Origin: Actinoplanes sandaracinus
GTDB taxonomy: Bacteria > Actinomycetota > Actinomycetes > Mycobacteriales > Micromonosporaceae
Assembly (NCBI RefSeq): GCF_030009775.1
Contig: NZ_JASCTH010000004.1
Location: 161,660-225,659, forward strand
Length of the DNA stretch: 64,000 nt
Reading direction: 5' to 3'
Shown: positions 35,642-44,940 of the stretch, piece by piece
Position numbering within the stretch: the stretch's first letter is position 1
How the letters are laid out: each line of letters begins with the position of its first letter
The notes under the pieces: generated by a model
The model's input: the letters and a program-made list of their open reading frames with translations, nothing else
Databases searched by the model: none
What the model was told of the DNA's origin: nothing
Program-made: the position numbers and the translations under genes

Positions 35642-36736
35642 ATGCGGAATAGCAAGATCACCTGGTCGATCGTGGCCGGCGTCGTCCTGGCCCTGATCGT
35701 GGGAGTGGGCGTCGCCATCGCGGTCAGCCGGCGATCCTCCGCGCCCGTCGCGGCGCCGTCCGGCGCACCGAGCCCGGCGGCCTCGGCGAGCGCTCCGGCC
35801 GTCGCGGCCCCGCCCGCGCCGTCGCCCGGCGCGGACATCAAGGGCCCGCTCGACCTGGTGCTGATCGGCGTGGACACCCGGGTGAGCATCCCCGGGTGGG
35901 AGCCGCACGCCGACACGATCATGCTGCTGCACGTGGAGGAAGACCTGAAATCCGCCTATTTGTATTCACTGCCGCGCGATCTGCGAGTTGAGGTACCGGC
36001 GTACAAAAAGGCTGATTTCGCCGGCGGACGGTCCAAAATCACGGAAGCGATGAGCCGAGGATCGCGGATTCCGGGCTCCAAGGAGAAAAGTGTCGAGCAG
36101 GGTTACGAACTGCTCACCAAGAGTCTCAGCGCATACACCGGGATCAAGACCTTCCACGGTGGGGCGGTCCTCAACTTCGCGGGCCTCGACAAACTGGTCG
36201 ACCAACTCGGCGGCATCGACATGGTGATCGACCAGCAGGTGAAGTCGCGGCACCGGAAGCCGGACGGTTCGATGCGGACCCTCACCGGCGGTGACTACAT
36301 CGGACCGCAGGCGGTCTACCAGCCCGGCACCCGGCGCCTCACCGGCTGGCAGGCGATCGACTACGCGCGCCAGCGGTACGGGCTGCCCAACGGCGACTAC
36401 GACCGCCAGCGACACCACCGGCAGATGGTCAAGGCGATCCTCGCCAAGGCGATGTCACAGGGCCTGAGCGACCCGGCGAAGCTCGGCCCGGTGATCAGCG
36501 CGCTCGGTGAATCCCTGGTCTACGTCGGCGGGCGTACCCCGTTCGAGTACGCCTACGCGCTCCGCGACCTGAAGAAGATAACCATGGTCGCGCTGCCCGG
36601 CGAGGGCATCGGCAGCGGCGGCAACTACGCCGGTGAGCAGCTCAAGGCCGAGGGACGCGACTTCATCAAGGCGCTCGCCAAGGGCAAGCACGCCGCATAC
36701 CTCGCGGCGCACCCCAAACTAGTCGACAAGGACTAG
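35642..36736 (+). CDS. LCP family (LytR-CpsA-Psr) cell-wall protein
   Basis: This 364-residue membrane-anchored protein probably attaches anionic glycopolymers to peptidoglycan outside the membrane. It has one N-terminal TM (about 8-30, IVAGVVLALIVGVGVAIAV), an Ala/Pro linker, and the LCP domain with DLVLIGVDTR, HADTIMLLHV, YSLPRDLRVEVP and YARQRYGLPNGDYDRQRHH. The arginines and aspartates that bind polyprenyl phosphate are present. The ATG at 35642 starts directly before the TM. An M1 peptidase gene follows 16 nt downstream, probably in the same transcript. Confidence 0.9.
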   Translation: MRNSKITWSIVAGVVLALIVGVGVAIAVSRRSSAPVAAPSGAPSPAASASAPAVAAPPAPSPGADIKGPLDLVLIGVDTRVSIPGWEPHADTIMLLHVEEDLKSAYLYSLPRDLRVEVPAYKKADFAGGRSKITEAMSRGSRIPGSKEKSVEQGYELLTKSLSAYTGIKTFHGGAVLNFAGLDKLVDQLGGIDMVIDQQVKSRHRKPDGSMRTLTGGDYIGPQAVYQPGTRRLTGWQAIDYARQRYGLPNGDYDRQRHHRQMVKAILAKAMSQGLSDPAKLGPVISALGESLVYVGGRTPFEYAYALRDLKKITMVALPGEGIGSGGNYAGEQLKAEGRDFIKALAKGKHAAYLAAHPKLVDKD

Positions 36737-36752
36737 ACGTACCCTCGACGAC

Positions 36753-38165
36753 ATGAGGTTACGGGGCGGGGGGCTGATCCTCCTGACGGTGCTGGCCGGG
36801 TGCTCATCCGACGATCCGTCACCCACACCCACGGTGACCGCGCCGGCCCCCACCTTCCGGCCCGGCGCCGACGGCGCCGGCGACCCCTACTTCCCGAAGT
36901 ACGGCAACGGCGGCTACGACGTGGGCGCCTACGACCTGGCGCTGCGTTATGAACCGTCGACCGGCCGCCTGAGCGGGACGGCGACCATCACCGCCACCGC
37001 CACCCAGGACCTGTCCCGTTTCAACCTCGACCTGGCCGGACTGAGCGCCACCGCGGTCACCGTCGACGGGATCACCGCGACCGCCGCCGCCGAGGCCGCC
37101 GAGCTGGTGGTCACACCCGCGACCGGGATCGGGAACGGCCGCGGGTTCACCGTCGTGGTCACCTACGGTGGCGTCCCCGCGCCCACGGAGAACGACACCC
37201 TCGGCACCAGCGGCTGGCTCCGCGATGGCAGCGAGGGCGCGGTCGCGCTGGGCCAGCCCGAGTCGGCGAGCACCTGGTTCCCGGTCAACGACCACCCGTC
37301 CGACAAGGCCACCTTCCGGCTGGCGATGACGGTTCCCGAGGGCGTCGAGGTGATCGGCAACGGCGTTCCCGGACAGCACGACACCGCGGGTGGCCTGACA
37401 ACCTGGCGCTGGGCCGAGACCTCGCCCATGGCCAGTTACCTCGCCACCGTCGTGATCGGCCAGTACCGCATCACCACCGGCACCCACGCCGGCCGCCCGA
37501 TGGTGACCGCGATACCCGAGTCGATGCCGGCCGACGGCCCGGCCGCGAAGTCCCTCGCCCGCACCGGCGAGATCACCGAGTTCCTGGCGACCCAGTTCGG
37601 GCCGTACCCGTTCGCCGCCAACGGCGGAGTCGTCGTCGCCGAGGAGCAGATCCGCTACGCGCTGGAGACCCAGTCCCGCCCGGTCTACGGCAACACCTTC
37701 TTCCTGACCGGCGAGAACACCAGCGTCGTCGCCCACGAACTCGCCCATCAGTGGTTCGGCGACAGCGTGGCGCTCACCCGCTGGCAGGACATCTGGCTCA
37801 ACGAGGGATTCGCCACCTACGCCGAGTGGCTGTGGTCGGAGCACAACGGCGACGAGACCGCGCAGGAACTCTTCGACGAGCGGTACTCGGCCTTCAACTG
37901 GTCCGAGGCGCCCGGCGACCCGACCCCGCGCCGGCTCTTCGGCGATGCCGTCTATCAGCGCGGCGGCATGACCGTGCACGCGCTGCGGAAGACCATCGGC
38001 GACGACGCCTTCTTCAAGCTGGTCAAGTCCTGGACCGCCGACCACCGCGACGGCAACGTCACCACGGCCCAGTTCATCTCCGCCGCCGAGGCCGCCGCCG
38101 GCCGCGGCCTCGACACCTTCTTCGCCGCCTGGCTGGACGGCAAGACCCGACCCCCGAAACCCTGA
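36753..38165 (+). CDS. M1 family metallopeptidase lipoprotein
   Basis: This 470-residue extracellular aminopeptidase-like protein has a signal peptide ending in the lipobox VLAGC, with Cys near residue 17. The N-terminal beta domain of the M1 family starts around DVGAYDLALRY. The zinc site is complete: VVAHELAHQWF, then NEGFATYAEWLW 18 residues later. The substrate-side exopeptidase loop reads YALETQSRP instead of the usual GAMEN, so specificity may differ. It lacks the large C-terminal helical domain of PepN. It is the partner of the LCP gene in one unit. Confidence 0.9.
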   Translation: MRLRGGGLILLTVLAGCSSDDPSPTPTVTAPAPTFRPGADGAGDPYFPKYGNGGYDVGAYDLALRYEPSTGRLSGTATITATATQDLSRFNLDLAGLSATAVTVDGITATAAAEAAELVVTPATGIGNGRGFTVVVTYGGVPAPTENDTLGTSGWLRDGSEGAVALGQPESASTWFPVNDHPSDKATFRLAMTVPEGVEVIGNGVPGQHDTAGGLTTWRWAETSPMASYLATVVIGQYRITTGTHAGRPMVTAIPESMPADGPAAKSLARTGEITEFLATQFGPYPFAANGGVVVAEEQIRYALETQSRPVYGNTFFLTGENTSVVAHELAHQWFGDSVALTRWQDIWLNEGFATYAEWLWSEHNGDETAQELFDERYSAFNWSEAPGDPTPRRLFGDAVYQRGGMTVHALRKTIGDDAFFKLVKSWTADHRDGNVTTAQFISAAEAAAGRGLDTFFAAWLDGKTRPPKP

Positions 38166-38170
38166 CATTT

Positions 38171-38206
38171 CGTACGGCTACCAAGACCACTGTGGCATCC
38201 CCGCGA
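38171..38206 (+). repeat. TACGGCTAC 3' element, copy 2
   Basis: This is the second copy of the 36-bp sequence found after psd, placed 5 nt after the M1 peptidase stop codon. The TACGGCTAC block is identical in both. See 28751-28786. Confidence 0.4.
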
Positions 38207-38260
38207 CCATCGCCGCGCTCCGGGCCGAAGCGCGACCGCCGGGCATCTCACGTGCACAAC

Positions 38261-38293
38261 GAGCAATGGCGGGCCGGCGGCCCGCCATTGCTC
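38261..38293. terminator. Bidirectional terminator, M1 peptidase / guaB3
   Basis: GAGCAATGGCGGGCC (38261-38275) and its exact complement (38279-38293) form a 15-bp stem with a 3-nt loop, between two convergent genes. Confidence 0.85.
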
Positions 38294-38308
38294 TTCGCTG
38301 GGAGTGAC

Positions 38309-39427
38309 TTACCTGTCGAGGACCAGGGAGACCTTCTGGAACTCCTTGACGTCGCGGTAGCCGCACTTGGCCATCGCCCGCCGGAGACCGCCGAAGAGGT
38401 TGAGCTGGCCGTCGGCGCTGAGGGCCGGGCCGTACAAGACCTCTTCGAGAGTGCCGTCGGGCTCGCCGGCGATGCAGAAACCACCGCGCGGGAGGGCCGG
38501 GTGACTGGCCGACGAATGCCACCACGCGCCGCCGGCCGGGGCGCCCTCGGCCAGGGACAGCGGCTCGCCCAGCATGACGGCGTCGGCGCCGCAGCCGATG
38601 GCCTTGGCGATGTCGCCGGAGGTGGCAATGCCGCCGTCGGCGATCAAGTGCACGTACCGGCCGCCGGTCTCGTCGAGGTAGTCGCGGCGGGCGGCCGCGG
38701 CGTCGGCGATCGCGGTGGCCATCGGCACCCGGATGCCGAGGACCGTGTCGGTCGTCGACCACTCGTCGGCGCCGACGCCCACGATGACGCCGGCCGCGCC
38801 GGTCCGCATCAGGTGCAGGGCCGTCTTGTAGTCGGTGCAGCCGCCGACGATGACCGGCAGGTCGAGGTCGGCGATGAACTCCTTGAGGTTGAGCGGCTCG
38901 TCGGTGGTCGAGACGTGCTCGGCCGAGACCAGCGTGCCCTGGATGACCAGCAGATCGACACCGGCGTCCAGCACGACCGGCGCGAGAGCCAGGGTGTGCT
39001 GCGGCGAGACCCGGACAGCCGTGGTGACACCGGACGCACGGATCTCGCGGACCCGCTCGGTGATCAGCGCCGGCTTGATCGGCTCGGAGTAGACCTCCTG
39101 GAGACGCCGGGTGGCGTCGGCGTCCTCGTCGAGCGAGGCCAGTTCCGCGAGGATCTTGCTGGGGTCTTCGTAACGGGTCCAGAGGCCCTCGGCGTTGAGC
39201 ACGCCCAGGCCGCCGAGGCGGCCCAGGGCGATCACCGACTCGGGGCTCTGGGTGGCGTCCGAAGGATGAGCGACGCAGGGGATCTTGAAGGGGTACGCGT
39301 CGAGTTTCCACTCGGTCGACACGTCGTCCACGTCGCGGGTGCGGCGGCTCGGAACGATCGCGATGTCATCCAGGTGGTAACCGCGCTGGGCGGTCTTGCC
39401 GAGACCGATCTCCACGACGTCACGCAT
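38309..39427 (-). CDS. guaB3: GuaB3 family IMP dehydrogenase-related protein
   Basis: This 372-residue TIM-barrel protein is a relative of IMP dehydrogenase without CBS domains. It has the phosphate-binding [24 protein letters not shown] segment, normal for the superfamily. The loop that holds the catalytic Cys in IMPDH (AICTTR) reads EWSTTD here, with Ser at the Cys position. It is therefore unlikely to work by the IMPDH mechanism; some GuaB3 proteins have been reported as GMP reductases. It lies 40 nt downstream of guaB in one operon. Confidence 0.9.
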   Translation of the reverse strand: MRDVVEIGLGKTAQRGYHLDDIAIVPSRRTRDVDDVSTEWKLDAYPFKIPCVAHPSDATQSPESVIALGRLGGLGVLNAEGLWTRYEDPSKILAELASLDEDADATRRLQEVYSEPIKPALITERVREIRASGVTTAVRVSPQHTLALAPVVLDAGVDLLVIQGTLVSAEHVSTTDEPLNLKEFIADLDLPVIVGGCTDYKTALHLMRTGAAGVIVGVGADEWSTTDTVLGIRVPMATAIADAAAARRDYLDETGGRYVHLIADGGIATSGDIAKAIGCGADAVMLGEPLSLAEGAPAGGAWWHSSASHPALPRGGFCIAGEPDGTLEEVLYGPALSADGQLNLFGGLRRAMAKCGYRDVKEFQKVSLVLDR

Positions 39428-39467
39428 GGCATTCCTTCTCGAGGGTGGCGGGTGGGGCGGTGAGGGG

Positions 39468-40958
<1,491 letters not shown>

Positions 40959-41067
40959 TCATCCTCAGAGAGAAGGCGAAGTCAACATCCTACCCATCCC
41001 ACACGGAGCACCCGGGCGGCGGACAGAACGTGCGGGCCAGCACACACACGCAGGAGGTGAGTACGGT

Positions 41068-41475
41068 ATGAGGGTGCAAGATGAGCCCATCGACCCGTTC
41101 AACGGCGACCCGACCGACCCGGCCGCCGGACTCGACGACCTCAACGAGGACGCCGAGTCCGAACCGCTGACCGAGGACGAGCGGCAGGACGTCCTTGAGG
41201 ACCTCTCCGACCTGGAGATCTACCAGGCGCTGCTCAGCCCGACGGGCATCCGCGGGCTGGTGATCGAGTGCGAGGACTGCCACGAGCCGCACTACTTCGA
41301 CTGGGACCTGCTCCGGGGCAACCTGCGGCACCTGCTGAGCAGCGGGCGGCCGCGGGTGCACGAGCCGGCCTACGACCCGGACCCCGACCACTACGTCACG
41401 TGGGAGTACGCGCGTGGATACGCCGACGGGGTCCACGACACCCTGACCGAAAGCTCCGACGAAGAAACCCCGTAA
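41068..41475 (+). CDS. DUF5319 family protein
   Basis: This 135-residue acidic cytoplasmic protein has a central ECEDCHEPHYFDWDLL segment with a CxxC pair next to His, which could bind a metal. The Asp/Glu-rich N-terminal 50 residues look disordered. DUF5319 proteins sit next to guaB in many actinobacteria, also near sigma factor or WhiB genes; the function is not known. I chose the ATG at 41068 with AGGAGG about 10 nt upstream; the longer frame lies antisense to guaB. Confidence 0.85.
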   Translation: MRVQDEPIDPFNGDPTDPAAGLDDLNEDAESEPLTEDERQDVLEDLSDLEIYQALLSPTGIRGLVIECEDCHEPHYFDWDLLRGNLRHLLSSGRPRVHEPAYDPDPDHYVTWEYARGYADGVHDTLTESSDEETP

Positions 41476-41566
41476 CCACAGACCGGCCGACCCACCTGTG
41501 CGTGACCCCGTGCCACGGTAGTGAAACCCCGTAGTTTCCTAGTGCGCACGTAGTCACGGAACAGCC

Positions 41567-41666
41567 GCAAAATGCCGCCGGTGATGAGGCGGCCGATTTG
41601 CCGACGCCGCGGGGTTTGCGGTGGCGGTATATCGGCCGCCTCATCACCGGTTACAAGGCATTTTGC
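41567..41666. terminator. 100-nt two-tier hairpin after bldM-like gene
   Basis: A 20-bp perfect stem (41578-41597 with 41631-41650) continues outward into a 10-bp perfect stem (41567-41576 with 41657-41666). They are separated by an uneven internal loop of 1 nt on one side and TTACAA on the other. The 33-nt apical loop has further weak self-pairing. It lies between convergent genes and could stop transcription from both, but it is much longer than a terminator needs to be. Confidence 0.7.
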
Positions 41667-41690
41667 CGCGGAGCGAAGCGAAGCCAGCTA
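41648..41690 (-). repeat. CTTGTAACCG-type 3' element, copy 2
   Basis: Read on the minus strand after the bldM-like stop, this contains GCTTCGCTTCGCTCCG and then CCTTGTAACCGG, running into the large hairpin. It matches the stretch after icd (49-93) in order and spacing. Confidence 0.4.
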
Positions 41691-41696
41691 GCCCAG

Positions 41697-42542
41697 TTAG
41701 GCGACTAGGCCGGCCCGGAAGCCGGCGGCGACCGCGTGCGCGCGGTCGCGGGCGCCGAGCTTGCGGAAGAGACGCCGCGCGTGGGTTTTCACGGTGTCCT
41801 CCGAGACGAAAAGTTCCCGGCCGATCTCGGCGTTGCTCTTGCCGTCCGCCATCCCCCGCAGCACCTGCAGCTCGCGCTCGGTGAGCGTGAGCCGCCGCCC
41901 GGTGGGAGCCGCGTCGCCCATGCCGACGCCCGCCTCGTTGCCGGGCCACGCCACCATCGGCCGGCCGGTTGCCGGATCGATCGGTGCGTCGCCGCGCTGA
42001 GCCGGGACCATCGGCGCGTTCGGCCCCAGCATCGCCGGTACGGAGGCCGCGTTCTGGACGCTCATGGGCTGGTGGTACTGCCCGCGGACGGCCGGGGAGT
42101 TGTTGTTGCGGATGCCCCCGGCCACGCCGGCCGGTTGCGCGTTGGAGCCGTTGATCGGCATGCCCTGCGGGCGCACCGGCAACAGCAGCAGGAGCAGCGC
42201 CTTGGCGACGACGCTGACGAGGTCGTGTTCGACGCCACGGATGACGCCCCGGGCGCCCGCGGCCACCGCTGCGGCGGCGACACGTGGGTCTTCGGCGCCG
42301 AAGAGCACCAACTGGGCCTGCGGAGCGCGAGCTAGTACGCGCCGGGTGAACCCGACGCTGTCAGGCCGGGTCACGGCGGTGTCGGCCAGGACCACTTCGG
42401 CGGGCCGTTCCGCCAGTCGGATCATGGCCTCGGTCTCGCTGACCGCGGTCCTTACGACGCCGGTCATGCCGAGCCGGGCCGCGGTGGACGCGACGGTCTG
42501 GGCCGCCAGCGGGGTTCGGACGCACACGAGGACGGTACGCAC
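41697..42542 (-). CDS. BldM-like orphan response regulator (degenerate receiver)
   Basis: This 281-residue DNA-binding protein has a LuxR-type C-terminal domain that strongly resembles BldM of Streptomyces (SNAEIGRELFVSEDTVKTHA). It lies divergent from a WhiD-like gene, the same neighbour bldM has there. The receiver keeps an Asp at residue 54 (VLADT), but the N-terminal acidic pair is missing (VCVRTP) and the conserved Lys is replaced (GVIRGVEH). A linker of about 75 residues rich in Asn, Pro, Gln and Met (about 125-200) separates the domains, much longer than in BldM (about 203 residues in total). It probably does not depend on phosphorylation. The GTG start has GGAGG upstream. Confidence 0.85.
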   Translation of the reverse strand: MRTVLVCVRTPLAAQTVASTAARLGMTGVVRTAVSETEAMIRLAERPAEVVLADTAVTRPDSVGFTRRVLARAPQAQLVLFGAEDPRVAAAAVAAGARGVIRGVEHDLVSVVAKALLLLLLPVRPQGMPINGSNAQPAGVAGGIRNNNSPAVRGQYHQPMSVQNAASVPAMLGPNAPMVPAQRGDAPIDPATGRPMVAWPGNEAGVGMGDAAPTGRRLTLTERELQVLRGMADGKSNAEIGRELFVSEDTVKTHARRLFRKLGARDRAHAVAAGFRAGLVA

Positions 42543-42773
42543 AGTGATCCTCCTTCTCTCTCAGAGGAGATCACGCGAGGGCCGCAGCATTACGCGCTTT
42601 AGATGGAAAAAACGGGAAAGAAAGGCATGAGTTGCCAACCCTTTGCCATACCGCTCACGAAGACATCGACATGGTGCGTGTGAGTCGGCATGCGTCGGGG
42701 TAAACCCGCGAAAGGCCTGATCCAGGCCCCTCACGACGAACGCTCCGCGGTGCCGCGCGGGAGGAGGGTGTTG
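42543..42773. other. Divergent control region, bldM-like / whiD-like
   Basis: This 231-bp gap separates two divergent developmental regulators. It contains an unusually AT-rich tract for this genome (about 42595-42630, with GGAAAAAACGGGAAAGAAAGG) and GGAGGAGGG before the whiD-like start. I could not assign a specific sigma-factor promoter with confidence. Confidence 0.4.
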
Positions 42774-43160
42774 ATGTCGAACGTTCGCAGACTGCCCGGT
42801 CCCATCGCCGATCTCTGGGATTGGCAGCGACTGGGTCTCTGCCGGGGCCGGGACAGTGCGCAGTTCTTCCACCCCGACGGTGAACGCGGGTCGTCCCGCA
42901 ATCGCCGCGAGGCCAAGGCGAAGAGCATGTGTGGCGCGTGCCCGGTCAGGGCCGAGTGCGCCGCCCACGCTCTCGAGGTTCGCGAGCCTTACGGTGTCTG
43001 GGGAGGTTTCAGCGAATCGGAGCGGCTGCGGCTGCTCGCGATCGGCTGGGAGGACCTTGCCGATCGTCACGGACGTGTCGACCTGCTACGGCTCGAGGCA
43101 CGCCTCGGCCGGCCCCACAAGACCGCGGTGCCCGCACAACGGCAGGCACCGGCAGCCTGA
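42774..43160 (+). CDS. WhiB-family iron-sulfur regulator (WhiD/WhiB3-like)
   Basis: This 128-residue protein should bind a 4Fe-4S cluster through Cys23, Cys53, Cys56 and Cys62 (C-x29-C-x2-C-x5-C). The GVWGG turn at 74-78 and a basic C-terminus complete the family pattern. Its LPGPIADLWDWQ start and FFHPDGERG segment are those of the WhiB3/WhiD group, which acts with the principal sigma factor in redox control and sporulation. The C-terminal tail is longer than in WhiB3 (about 102 residues). I chose the ATG at 42774 with GGAGGAGGG upstream. Confidence 0.9.
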   Translation: MSNVRRLPGPIADLWDWQRLGLCRGRDSAQFFHPDGERGSSRNRREAKAKSMCGACPVRAECAAHALEVREPYGVWGGFSESERLRLLAIGWEDLADRHGRVDLLRLEARLGRPHKTAVPAQRQAPAA

Positions 43161-43197
43161 CGTCGCCCGGCACGCGGCATCACCACACGGCTTCCGG

Positions 43198-43221
43198 CAC
43201 GGTCCTCGAAGGAGGGCCGTG
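43198..43221 (+). terminator. Stem-loop terminator after whiD-like gene
   Basis: CACGGTCCTC (43198-43207) pairs with GAGGGCCGTG (43212-43221), one wobble, GAAG loop. A second smaller hairpin, GCGGTT-CTTC-AACCGC, follows at 43234-43249 and could serve the convergent oxidoreductase gene. Confidence 0.65.
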
Positions 43222-43319
43222 TCGAGTGGTTCAGCGGTTCTTCAACCGCATTGGTGGACATGCAAGCCACCGTATGAGCGACTTGCTTTCCCGAGTCGGA
43301 CCGAAAGTGCGGCTTTCAA

Positions 43320-44837
43320 CTACTCGATTTTGACGGTCACCTGGTGCCAGCCGGTGGCGCCGTCCGGGGCGGGCGCCGCCTTCTCGGGGGTCTGTGTCAC
43401 CCCATCGAGATCGGTCGCACGTACCCGAAGGGTGTGCCGGCCGGCGGATGCGGCCCAGGTCAGGCTCCACTGCCGCCAGGTGTCCGCGGAGACCGCCTCG
43501 GCAAGCTGGGCCGTCTGCCACGGACCGTCGTCCACCTGCACCTCGACCTGGGCGATGCCGCGATGTGTCGCCCACGCGACTCCGGCGACCGTGACCGTGC
43601 CGGCGGGCTTGGTGGCGCCGTCGCGGGGAGTGTCAATTCGTGACTGGGTCTTCACCGGCGCCAGAGCCGACCAGCCCCTCGGCACCCAATAGGCGTCGAA
43701 GTCGGCGAACCGGGTCAGTTCGATCTCGGTGATCCATTTGCAGGCGGAGACGTAGCCGTACAGTCCGGGAACGATCATCCGGGCCGGGAAGCCGTGCTCC
43801 ACCGGCAGCGGTTCGCCGTTCATCCCGATCGCCAGCAGCGCGTCCCGGTCGTCGCGCAGCACCGCGGTCGGCGTGCCGCAGGTCCAGCCGTCCACCGACC
43901 GCTGCACCGCCTGATCGGCTCCGGGCAGGGGGTCCGCCTCGGCGAGCAGCGCCCGGATCGGGGTGCCGAGCCACAACGCGTTTCCCACCAGGTCGCCGCC
44001 GACATCGTTGGAGACGCACGCGAGTGTCACGTACCGCTCCACCATCGGCCGTTTCAGCAGGTCGGCCCAGGTGATCGTGATCGGGTTGCGGACCATCCCG
44101 TGGATCCGCAACCGCCAGGCCGACGGGTCCACCTGCGGCGTGACCAGGGCCGTGTCGATCCGGTAGAAGCTCCGGTTCGGCGTCACGTAGGGCACCGCGC
44201 CGGGTGCGTTCACCGCCGCGGGCAGCGCGGGCGCCGGTTCCGCGGCGGGCGGCAACGCGACGGCCGCACGCGCCACGGTCACCGCGCGGCGAGAGGTGAG
44301 CAGGCGGCCGCCGACGCCCGCGACCGCGGACACCGCGGCCACGATCCCCAGGTCACGGACGAAACGGCGACGGCTTTCCTCGATCTCGTACGGGGGACGG
44401 CCGGCACCGGCCCGTTCCGCCCAGGCCGTGAGGTGCCGCAGCACCAGAGCGGCCAGGCCCGCCCCGAGCAGCGAGGGAAGCGCCGCCGCCGGGCCGGCTC
44501 CGGGCCGGGTCACCGCCGCCGCCGCGCCCACCAGGCCGAACAGCGCGATCCCACCGGCCGCGAGCAGCCATCGTCGCCGGGCCAGGACGCCCACTCCGTA
44601 GGCGTAGGCCGCGAGCAGCAGACACGTGCCCATCAGCAGGGCGGTCTTGTCGTGCACCCCGAAGACGGCGATGCCGAAGTCCTTGACCGGCGCCGGCACG
44701 TGGTCGACCACCACCGCGCCGACCGCGACCAGTGGAGCGGACCGCGCCCCGGTCAGGGCCGCGGCCAGCTCGGCCACACCGAGGGCCACCGCGGCGGCAC
44801 CCACACCGGACAGCCCGGCACGCGCTCTCACGTTCAC
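43320..44837 (-). CDS. Membrane-bound molybdopterin-dependent oxidoreductase
   Basis: This 505-residue protein joins an N-terminal membrane domain of about five TM helices (residues 1-170) to a sulfite oxidase-type molybdenum domain and a C-terminal Ig-like dimerisation domain. The Mo-ligand cysteine is in VTLACVSNDVGG, and VEHGFPARMIVPGLYGY and WITEIELTRF are family landmarks. The substrate is not evident; sulfite or sulfoxides are possible. There is no twin-arginine signal peptide in the usual form. I chose the GTG at 44837, 8 nt from GGAGG. It follows the M16-like gene by 103 nt. Confidence 0.86.
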   Translation of the reverse strand: MNVRARAGLSGVGAAAVALGVAELAAALTGARSAPLVAVGAVVVDHVPAPVKDFGIAVFGVHDKTALLMGTCLLLAAYAYGVGVLARRRWLLAAGGIALFGLVGAAAAVTRPGAGPAAALPSLLGAGLAALVLRHLTAWAERAGAGRPPYEIEESRRRFVRDLGIVAAVSAVAGVGGRLLTSRRAVTVARAAVALPPAAEPAPALPAAVNAPGAVPYVTPNRSFYRIDTALVTPQVDPSAWRLRIHGMVRNPITITWADLLKRPMVERYVTLACVSNDVGGDLVGNALWLGTPIRALLAEADPLPGADQAVQRSVDGWTCGTPTAVLRDDRDALLAIGMNGEPLPVEHGFPARMIVPGLYGYVSACKWITEIELTRFADFDAYWVPRGWSALAPVKTQSRIDTPRDGATKPAGTVTVAGVAWATHRGIAQVEVQVDDGPWQTAQLAEAVSADTWRQWSLTWAASAGRHTLRVRATDLDGVTQTPEKAAPAPDGATGWHQVTVKIE

Positions 44838-44940
44838 CACGCCATCCTCCCCCTCCACGCGGCCGGGCCGGCTCTTCCGGGCCAGCCGTTCGCGGATCGA
44901 AAGGTTTGCGCCCGTCGGACCGCCGCGGGGGGCCGATCCC

